Origin: Neisseriales bacterium
GTDB lineage: Bacteria; Pseudomonadota; Gammaproteobacteria; Burkholderiales; UBA11063
Assembly (NCBI GenBank): GCA_003538525.1
Contig: DPRZ01000163.1
Location: forward strand, 1 to 6,000
Direction of reading: 5' to 3'
DNA length: 6,000 bases
The notes under the pieces are model-generated. The model was not told the DNA's origin. It did no database searches and saw nothing but the letters and a program-made list of their open reading frames with translations. This document shows positions 1 through 5,124 of this stretch, piece after piece; within the stretch, counting starts at the first letter, position 1, and every line of letters starts with the position of its first letter. Both the position numbers and the translations under genes were made by a program.

Positions 1-167
1 AACAGTTATATCAGATATAACAATCTAGCTAGTGATTATACTAGATAATATAGAAATATATACTGGATATACTCGCTTACTATTTTGAATGCTAAGTGAT
101 GTTTCTGATCATTGACCATAGAGAGTGTATTGCGTTTAACCTGCAAAAGTTTGCTCATGTTAGTACT

Positions 168-255
168 CTATCAATAACTATATGATTTATATTAATATAT
201 TAACCAAGCTCCTAATGGTATTGATAGTTTCCATAAATTAATATTGATATATTAA
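168..255. repeat. Cluster of AT-rich inverted repeats
   Basis: CTATCAATA at 168-176 is the exact reverse complement of TATTGATAG at 219-227. Between them lies the perfect palindrome TTAATATATTAA (192-203). A related interrupted dyad, TTAATAT/ATATTAA, follows at 238-244 and 249-255. Such clusters can bind nucleoid proteins or AT-preferring regulators, but chance symmetry is expected in DNA this AT-rich, so function is only a possibility. Confidence 0.3.
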
Positions 256-460
256 ATATAACACAACTATTTGCTGCCATTGAGACTATAATTCCCCCAG
301 TAACGGAAAGGCGTTAGCTATTTGGTACATCTTGGCTATAACGTGTTACATTTAATTTAACATTAGTGTGTTAAAAAATACAACACTTATTTGTGCTTTG
401 TGAAAAGTAGTATCTGAACAGATGGACAACATTTGTTGTTTTTAACGGCTACCCACCCCC

Positions 461-488
461 TTGACATGTAACTAATTTGGTGAATAAA
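461..488 (+). promoter_or_regulatory. Candidate sigma-70 promoter (distal)
   Basis: A consensus -35 hexamer TTGACA (461-466) is followed after 16 bp by AATAAA (483-488), a 4-of-6 match to TATAAT. It points toward the regulator gene and would give a leader of about 140 nt carrying the hairpin at 526-543 and the palindrome at 591-611. The -35 is strong and the -10 is mediocre. Confidence 0.35.
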
Positions 489-525
489 GCTAATGTTGTT
501 TGATTTGTTTGTAGTTTTTTATCAC

Positions 526-543
526 GTACCCCGTTTGGGGTAC
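526..543. other. Perfect GC-rich hairpin, 7-bp stem with 4-nt loop
   Basis: GTACCCC (526-532) and GGGGTAC (537-543) are exact reverse complements around a GTTT loop. It stands out as a GC-rich stem in AT-rich DNA. No T run follows it on either strand; the T run at 515-520 lies before it on the + strand. It is therefore not a typical intrinsic terminator. It could be an operator or a structured element in the leader of the downstream regulator. Confidence 0.55.
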
Positions 544-577
544 TATGCAAGGCGACTAAATGTAGCTACAATACTGC

Positions 578-605
578 TTGCCATAAAATCTGTAATTTTA
601 ATAAA
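578..605 (+). promoter_or_regulatory. Candidate proximal promoter of the PAS-LuxR gene
   Basis: TTGCCA (578-583, 5 of 6 to the -35 consensus) is followed after 16 bp by AATAAA (600-605, 4 of 6 to the -10 consensus). Transcription would begin near 612 and give a leader of about 25 nt containing the ribosome-binding site. The 21-bp palindrome at 591-611 covers the spacer and -10, which is where a repressor would bind. Confidence 0.35.
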
Positions 606-611
606 ATTACA
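591..611. promoter_or_regulatory. 21-bp perfect interrupted palindrome, candidate operator
   Basis: TGTAATTTTA (591-600) and TAAAATTACA (602-611) are exact reverse complements separated by one base. The TGTAA/TTACA outer ends have the form of a site for a homodimeric DNA-binding protein. It lies 26 bp before the TTG start of the PAS-LuxR gene and overlaps the proximal promoter candidate, so autoregulation is a reasonable inference. The AT bias lowers the weight of the inner bases, but ten matched pairs is more than casual symmetry. Confidence 0.5.
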
Positions 612-623
612 ACACATTACGAA

Positions 624-630
624 GTGAGGA
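624..630 (+). promoter_or_regulatory. Ribosome-binding site supporting a TTG start
   Basis: GTGAGGA lies 7 bases before the TTG codon at 638. It decides the start, because the first in-frame ATG is about 135 codons downstream, after the whole PAS-like region. Confidence 0.7.
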
Positions 631-637
631 TAACGAC

Positions 638-1399
638 TTGTTAACTGATGAACAGTATTTAGAAGAGTATCTCAAAAGTTTTTATCTTCAATTTAATGGT
701 GAATTGGCAGCAATTAAAGATCTGAATTCCAATTATATTGCTGTAACCAATGAATACGCCAAAATTCTAGGTTTTAAAAACAATGTCGAATTGATTAATT
801 TATCCGATAATCACGCGCTAACTAAAACCGCACAATATTCGGAGAGCTTTTATAAACAAGATCGCTTAGCCGAAGCACAGCGTAAAGAAATAACTTGTTT
901 GGATAATCATGAATATGCGCATGGTTTTGATGTTTTGCTGTTCAATAAAAAACCGATAATTAATCCAGACACGAATAATGTGCTTGGTGTACGCTTGCGT
1001 GGGCATCGTCCGCTAATGCTCTCACCAATTAAAATTGCCTTAGATATGCAAAATGTGCCAAGTGAAGAAAATCAGCATAATTTAATTTTAGGTAATTTTA
1101 GTACCAATGAAATAGAGTTAACTGATTTACAACATGTCGTGCTTTATTTAACCATTCATAATTATAGTCAGGGCGATATTGAACGTGTTAGTGCGCAGCT
1201 TGATTTGAAAATTTCAGAAGAGACGGCGAAAAATACCTTAAAAAAATTGCGCCATAAATTTAAGGCTAGTTCAAAAGAGCAATTAATTAGCGCAGCAAGA
1301 AAAGTTGGTTTACATATCGCGATTCCTGCTAAGTTATTTAAAGAGGGTAGCTTTATTTTGAGTGGTTATGAGCTTCAGGTTAAACCTAGCAGGGCATAG
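638..1399 (+). CDS. PAS-domain LuxR-type HTH transcriptional regulator
   Basis: This 253-residue protein starts at TTG and has no signal peptide or membrane segment, so it is cytoplasmic. Residues about 12-125 read as a PAS-like sensor: the stretch IKDLNSNYIAVTNEYAKILGF has the usual opening of PAS folds, followed by mixed strands ending near GVRLRGHRP. Residues about 160-225 form a LuxR/GerE-type winged helix: LTDLQHVVLYLTI, then SQGDIERVSAQLDLKISEETAKN, then LKKLRHKFKASSKEQLISAA. This matches the family order of scaffold helix, recognition helix and the Kxxxxs+eqLI tail. It has no receiver domain, so input is probably a ligand or a redox or energy cue sensed by PAS; the cue cannot be read from the sequence. 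A candidate operator lies just upstream. The transpeptidase gene follows after 36 bp without a terminator, so co-transcription or local control of it is possible but unproven. Confidence 0.85.
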   Translation: MLTDEQYLEEYLKSFYLQFNGELAAIKDLNSNYIAVTNEYAKILGFKNNVELINLSDNHALTKTAQYSESFYKQDRLAEAQRKEITCLDNHEYAHGFDVLLFNKKPIINPDTNNVLGVRLRGHRPLMLSPIKIALDMQNVPSEENQHNLILGNFSTNEIELTDLQHVVLYLTIHNYSQGDIERVSAQLDLKISEETAKNTLKKLRHKFKASSKEQLISAARKVGLHIAIPAKLFKEGSFILSGYELQVKPSRA

Positions 1400-1435
1400 T
1401 TATGAATTTAATTTTGTTTTGAAGTTAGGCGAAAT

Positions 1436-3112
1436 ATGGTAATTAAGCCAACGCTATTAGGGATTGCTGTGAAAATTAAACTTTTATTTTTATCCTTAAG
1501 CCTGTCGGTCGCGAGCGGAATTACGTTGGCGGCTGGGATTGGTGAATTTAACGAATCAACTAATTTGGCTAAGCTAATTAGCCAGAATCGCAATTTGTGT
1601 AATACACAATTACGCTGTGGTTCTAAATTCACCACTCAATTTTATGCGAGTAATAAAAACCGCTTAATTTGGAGTCAGAACGGCAAAGTTACGGCGAAAG
1701 CGGAAGCCATGCTAACGATTTTGCAAAATGCATATCAAGATGGTTTACAGCCCAATGAATATCATGTGCGGGAACTTGAAATTTTATTTGATCAAGTTGA
1801 AGAATCCGCAGAAACTGGTCAAAGTCCACCAGCACAAGTATTGGTAAATTTAGATTTAACCCTTAGCGATGGCTATTTACTTTATTTGGATAACTTGGAA
1901 AACGGGCGAATTAAGCCCCAACAAGCCTATTCAAATTGGAAAATTTCTTATTCACCACGAAATGTTTTAGCGCAATTGCAAACTGCGGTTAAGACGGCAA
2001 GTTTAGTCAGCACGGCACGCAAAGCTGAACCACAATTGCCTGAATATCAAGCATTGAAAAAACAACTGGCGCTGTATCAACAAATTGCTGAAAGTGGCGG
2101 CTGGCAAATTATTCCAGCAGGGAAAAATTTACAAGTTGGTGATAGTGGTGCACGGGTTGGTTTATTGCAACAACGTTTAGCATTGACACAAAATTATTCT
2201 ATTGCTGAGAGTTCTAACTCTTTAGCTAAATTTGATAATTTAACTAAATTAGCCGTAATTGAATTTCAAATTGAAAATGCATTAAGCGCAACTGGTGTGG
2301 TTGATAATATAACCTTAAGTGCCTTAAATCAGTCGGTTAATTCACGTCTTAAATTAATTCAACTCAATATGGATCGCTTACGTTGGCTACCGATCAATCT
2401 GGGATCACGCTATTTAGTGGTCAACATTCCAAGTTATTCGTTGTATGTTAGTGAAAACGGTAAAAAGACGCTGCAAATGCCAGTAATTGTTGGCGGTGGC
2501 GGTGAAAATAAAACCTGTTTAGTTAATAGCAAGATTACCACCTTAGAATTAAATCCATATTGGGGCATTCCGAATCGCATTGCGAGCAAGGAATATTTGA
2601 CTAAAATTAAGCGTGATCCAGCTTATTTGGCCAAACACAATATTCGGATGTATAGTAATTCGACGAATGAAGAGATTGATCCAGCAACTGTTGCGTGGGA
2701 AAGTATTAATCAAACTAAGTTTCCATATTTCTTAAAACAAGATCCAGGCAAAGGTAACGCATTAGGCAAAATTAAATTCATTTTCTCAAATGACTGTGGG
2801 ATTTATTTGCATGATACTTCCAATCCAAATTTATTTGGACGGAATGCGCGGAGTTTAAGCCATGGCTGTGTGCGGGTTGGCAAACCGCTGGTGCTCGCCG
2901 ATTATTTATTGGCAAATAATGCCAGCTGGAATGATAAGCGTTTAAATACCGCAATTAGCAGCGGTGAACATAATTGGGTTAAATTAGCCAACCCATTGCC
3001 AATTTATATTGTCTATCAAACCGTGTGGGTAAATTCTGATGGGCGTTTGATTTTTAAACGGGATATTTACAGCGCGGATAACAAAGATTTTCCAATTGCG
3101 TTGATAGAGTAA
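1436..3112 (+). CDS. ldtD: L,D-transpeptidase, YcbB/LdtD family
   Basis: This 558-residue periplasmic enzyme would form 3-3 cross-links between mDAP residues of peptidoglycan stems. In order it has a signal peptide (hydrophobic core about 16-31, cleavage near A32/A33), a YcbB scaffold domain (about 45-215), a peptidoglycan-binding repeat (about 232-297) and a YkuD catalytic domain (about 325-500). The catalytic region includes NPYWGIP (373-379), a capping segment (to about 441), YLHDT with H459, and SHGCVRV with H476 and nucleophile C478. The tail ASWNDKRL and the closing DIY motif also match E. coli LdtD, which is 615 residues long. The ATG at 1436 has a weak AGGCGA site. GTG at 1469, behind AGGGA, would give a shorter, more typical signal peptide starting MKIKLLF. 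Oddities are C361, where the family has Pro after Thr, and C454; with C55 and C61 these make four non-catalytic cysteines. The symbol is a family-level assignment. Confidence 0.93.
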   Translation: MVIKPTLLGIAVKIKLLFLSLSLSVASGITLAAGIGEFNESTNLAKLISQNRNLCNTQLRCGSKFTTQFYASNKNRLIWSQNGKVTAKAEAMLTILQNAYQDGLQPNEYHVRELEILFDQVEESAETGQSPPAQVLVNLDLTLSDGYLLYLDNLENGRIKPQQAYSNWKISYSPRNVLAQLQTAVKTASLVSTARKAEPQLPEYQALKKQLALYQQIAESGGWQIIPAGKNLQVGDSGARVGLLQQRLALTQNYSIAESSNSLAKFDNLTKLAVIEFQIENALSATGVVDNITLSALNQSVNSRLKLIQLNMDRLRWLPINLGSRYLVVNIPSYSLYVSENGKKTLQMPVIVGGGGENKTCLVNSKITTLELNPYWGIPNRIASKEYLTKIKRDPAYLAKHNIRMYSNSTNEEIDPATVAWESINQTKFPYFLKQDPGKGNALGKIKFIFSNDCGIYLHDTSNPNLFGRNARSLSHGCVRVGKPLVLADYLLANNASWNDKRLNTAISSGEHNWVKLANPLPIYIVYQTVWVNSDGRLIFKRDIYSADNKDFPIALIE

Positions 3113-3144
3113 TGCGTAGCTATGTGTTTGGTGAATCTGTGTAG

Positions 3145-3211
3145 TTGATTAGTTTGTTCGTTTAGTGAGTTTAATTTTAACATTGAAATTAAATAAGTTT
3201 GTTTTTTTAAT
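3145..3211 (+). promoter_or_regulatory. Candidate promoter region of the split lipoprotein gene
   Basis: Two sigma-70-like pairs lie in the 120-bp gap after the transpeptidase gene. The better is TTGAAA (3184-3189), 16 bp, TTTAAT (3206-3211), each 5 of 6 to consensus, though it would leave a leader of only about 15 nt. The other is TTGATT (3145-3150), 19 bp, TTTAAT (3170-3175). I see no convincing terminator for the upstream gene here; only an all-AT 8-bp inverted repeat (3186-3193 with 3206-3213) is present. Confidence 0.35.
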
Positions 3212-3232
3212 TTATTTGAAAGGTACTTAATT

Positions 3233-4672
3233 ATGAAGAAAATCAATTTATTAGCCGTGCTTGTTGCTGGTGTGTTTGCTGTGGCGTGTAATGGTGGTAG
3301 TAGTTCTGGAGGATCTTCAACCCCAACTCCGACGCCAACTCCGACTCCAACTCCAACTCCAACTCCAACTAGTGCATTAACAGTTTCAATTACACCAGCG
3401 AATGTAATTACTGGAGTCGGTGCAGTTGTGCCATTGCAGGTTAATGCAATAGCAAATGTCGATGGTATAACAGATGTGGCTGTTGATCTGAGCTAATTGG
3501 CTGCGGACACTAACTTCAATACGTCTCAATCAGCTATTCTTTGTCCAACAGTTGCAACTGCAGATACAAATAGCTGTTTTTCAAATTTAACGCTCTCTCC
3601 TTCTACTGACGTAGCACAAAAAATACTTTCAATACCCTACGCGTATAAATTGAATGGTATTGAAAGTGTTGGATCAATACAATTTACATACGATGTACAA
3701 CCAGGTCAAATAGTTGATGGTGTTGCGATTAATACAAATTATGTTTATGGTACAACAAACTTAATTTTTACCAACACGAATTCTGCTGCCAAAACAGTAC
3801 AAAGCGTTGATATTGGCAGTGGATTGAATGTCGTTAATGATCAGTGTACTGGAAAATTAGTTGCAGCAGGACGTAGTTGTACTGTCACTGTATCTCCAAC
3901 CGCAACAAGTAATCAATCTACCTTATCACAAGGCAAATCTTTGAAAAAAGCACTCCAAGCGGGTAGTGGTTCGGTTACTTTAAACTATTCGGATGGAAGC
4001 AATGCTGTATATATAATGAATATAACCTCTGTATCATATCAAATTAGCAATGTTGATACTCAAAATGGGTATGTGATGATTCGCTACAAATGGCAAAATC
4101 CAAGTCTAAGCAGTGGAAGCTCACTAAGTAATAATCGTGATCTGGATATCAAGCAAGGTTTTATCGGATCAGGTAATTTTGCACAATTTGAAAGTTCATT
4201 CTTAGGATTCGGATTTTATAATCAAAATACAGGCTCTAATGGTATGCCAGCTGGTTATTCTGCATCAGATGCTCTAAATCAGGCATTTTTGGCATGGGCT
4301 GGAGATACAATCTCTGGTTCAACTGCTGGCTCAGCAGAAGAAGATGTATTGATCCAATTCTCACAATTAAATCAATACCAAAGTAATCCAGGTATTATTC
4401 AAATTCCTTTAGCTGCTCATTGGTACTCTCGCTATGGAACTACGGATAATAATTTTACAGTGGTAATTGATGCTTATCCAGCAGGTACGGTATTTACGGC
4501 TAGTAATGAAAACAGTAACAAAACATTCCAAACTACCGCAACACCTAGTTCATCATATAACGGTAGTGCTTGGACTAGTATTGTAAATAGTCAAGGTGGT
4601 AAGTCTGGGCAATTTGATACATTTGGTACTGTAACGTGTAATGTAGCAACTAATAGCTGTTCTTATCAGTAA
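3233..4672 (+). pseudogene. Lipoprotein gene interrupted by an in-frame TAA at codon 88
   Basis: This is one continuous frame of 479 codons plus a final TAA, with an extra TAA at 3494-3496. AAAGG at 3219-3223 serves the ATG. Codons 1-87 encode a lipoprotein signal (AVAC, lipidated C19, Asn at +2, suggesting the outer membrane), a Gly/Ser stretch, eight Pro-Thr repeats and the start of a beta-rich domain ending VAVDLS. Codons 89-479 continue that domain in the same frame (LAADTNFN) with no ribosome-binding site and no signal peptide; the next codon is TTG. Around residues 170-222 the pattern FTNTNSAAKTV...DQCTG..LVAAGRSCTVTV resembles choice-of-anchor-D/ASH-like beta modules. Cysteines fall in close pairs (104/115, 205/216, 469/476), as expected of an exported disulfide protein. 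I recognise no enzymatic motif. The cause could be a recent nonsense mutation (for example CAA to TAA), a sequencing error, or readthrough. If terminated, only an 87-residue lipopeptide is made. Confidence 0.75.
3323..3370 (+). repeat. Hexanucleotide tandem repeat encoding (Pro-Thr)8
   Basis: Eight 6-bp units of the form CCN ACN lie in frame, mostly CCAACT with CCGACG and CCGACT variants in the first half. The last four units are identical, which suggests recent slippage. Because the unit is six bases, copy-number change alters linker length without shifting the frame. It encodes the flexible spacer between the lipid anchor and the folded body. Confidence 0.95.
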
Positions 4673-4692
4673 TTTATCATAAAAACTATGGT

Positions 4693-4710
4693 TGGTTTAT
4701 TCAGTAACCA
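4693..4710 (+). terminator. Weak terminator-like stem after the split lipoprotein gene
   Basis: TGGTT (4693-4697) and AACCA (4706-4710) pair around an 8-nt loop, 20 bp after the TAA at 4670-4672. The following bases GTTAATTTAA are only loosely T-rich, so any termination would be inefficient. An alternative 5' arm TGGTT at 4689-4693 competes for the same 3' arm. Confidence 0.25.
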
Positions 4711-4724
4711 GTTAATTTAATCAT

Positions 4725-4759
4725 GTTTCTCATCGTGGCGAATTGCGGTGGTGAGAAAC
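4725..4759 (+). other. Stem-loop before the small membrane gene; leader structure or terminator
   Basis: GTTTCTCA (4725-4732) and TGAGAAAC (4752-4759) are exact reverse complements. In RNA the stem extends by U-G, C-G, G-U and U-G pairs to about 12 pairs, with a partly structured inner loop. The run AAATATTTTTAT follows, so it could act as an imperfect intrinsic terminator for the lipoprotein gene or as a folded leader of the gene starting at 4786. Its position argues against translation from the ATG at 4723. Confidence 0.45.
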
Positions 4760-4785
4760 TAAATATTTTTATAGAAAGAATCAGA

Positions 4786-5022
4786 ATGTTAAAAAACTTT
4801 ATTATTCAATCAGGTGAATTAATCATCAATGTCTTGGTCGTAGTTGGATTATTAATTGCCTTAGTGGCTGGAATTAGTGCGATGAAGTATTCATTCATAA
4901 TGGGATTAGTTACGTTATTAACTGGTGTTGCTGGGGTAATCCTGCTAGCCTTTGTGCTTTATCTATTAATTGATATGCGTGATAATTTAAAACAATTAAA
5001 TGCAGATAAACATCAAGCATAA
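4786..5022 (+). CDS. Small membrane protein with two transmembrane segments
   Basis: This 78-residue protein has two strongly hydrophobic segments, about residues 12-32 and 38-62, joined by a short turn containing Lys34. The tail is charged (DMRDNLKQLNADKHQA). The geometry suggests an inner-membrane hairpin, probably with both ends in the cytoplasm. I do not recognise the family and assign no function. I chose the ATG at 4786, which has a weak purine-rich AGAAAG 7 bases upstream. An in-frame ATG at 4723 would add 21 residues, but it has no ribosome-binding site and its codons overlap the stem-loop at 4725-4759. The extension (MFLIVANCGGEKL...) does not look like part of a membrane protein of this type. 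A 92-bp gap separates the gene from the next lipoprotein gene. Confidence 0.7.
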   Translation: MLKNFIIQSGELIINVLVVVGLLIALVAGISAMKYSFIMGLVTLLTGVAGVILLAFVLYLLIDMRDNLKQLNADKHQA

Positions 5023-5056
5023 ATAAGCAATAATTTTATATTTCAACAATCTGAGC

Positions 5057-5084
5057 GAGCAACATTTTTAAAGATGTATTGCTC
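5057..5084 (+). other. Stem-loop upstream of the lipoprotein gene at 5115
   Basis: GAGCAA (5057-5062) pairs with TTGCTC (5079-5084). The stem continues as CAT (5063-5065) with ATG (5074-5076) after a 2-nt bulge. No T run follows on either strand, so it is a poor terminator candidate. It sits 8 bases before the leader repeated at 5869. Confidence 0.4.
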
Positions 5085-5092
5085 CACAAAGT

Positions 5093-5124
5093 TATATTTA
5101 ATGAGGGATACGATATGAAAAAAA
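5093..5124 (+). repeat. Translation-initiation leader, copy 1
   Basis: This 32-nt block recurs at 5869-5900 with one difference (A at 5100, C at 5876). It contains TATATTT, the ribosome-binding site GAGGGA (5103-5108), ACGAT, the start ATG (5115) and the first A-rich codons. It also contains a five-codon frame MRDTI (5101-5118) whose TGA overlaps the ATG, but that frame has no ribosome-binding site of its own. Confidence 0.9.

Larger units (their letters stand above)
1..637. other. Gene-free AT-rich region upstream of the regulator
   Basis: All six frames are closed by frequent stops, and I see no RNA gene. The stretch holds AT-rich dyads (168-255), a TATAAT hexamer at 287-292 without a convincing -35 partner, and small inverted repeats: TAACG/CGTTA at 301-316, TGTTA/TAACA at 344-362 and ATCTG/CAGAT at 412-423. 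ACAAC/GTTGT at 426-439 is followed by a short T run, which could be a very weak terminator. Further right are a TTGACA-type promoter candidate (461), a GC-rich hairpin (526-543), a 10-bp palindrome TGTAGCTACA (561-570) and the palindrome at 591-611. For the region as a whole I can support only non-coding, probably regulatory, DNA. An unrecognised small RNA cannot be excluded. Confidence 0.7.

Noticed and set aside
287..292. Perfect TATAAT hexamer as a promoter
   Set aside because: No acceptable -35 hexamer lies 16-18 bp upstream, no extended -10 is present, and such hexamers are common in AT-rich DNA.
424..443. Hairpin plus T run as an intrinsic terminator
   Set aside because: The stem is only five Watson-Crick pairs with two wobbles, the T run is short, and no gene upstream in the window needs terminating.
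1408..1635. 75-codon open frame on the minus strand
   Set aside because: It lies opposite the signal-peptide region of the clear transpeptidase gene, has no recognisable domain and is best explained as antisense shadow.
3186..3213. Terminator after the transpeptidase
   Set aside because: The stem is eight AT pairs around a 12-nt loop, too weak to terminate, and it overlaps the promoter candidate.
3323..3370. CRISPR-like or mobile-element repeat
   Set aside because: The units are 6 bp, contiguous, in frame and encode Pro-Thr; there are no spacers or element ends.
3497..4672. Independent 391-residue gene starting at TTG
   Set aside because: The TTG directly abuts the upstream stop in the same frame, has no ribosome-binding site or signal peptide, and continues the upstream domain. 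A split gene is the simpler reading.
4723..4785. 21-residue N-terminal extension of the small membrane protein
   Set aside because: There is no ribosome-binding site before 4723, it overlaps a stem-loop, and the extension looks unlike the rest of the protein.
5079..5114. 12-residue N-terminal extension of the lipoprotein
   Set aside because: The ATG lies in the hairpin arm without a ribosome-binding site. MKKILV at 5115, with GAGGGA before it, gives a standard lipoprotein signal.
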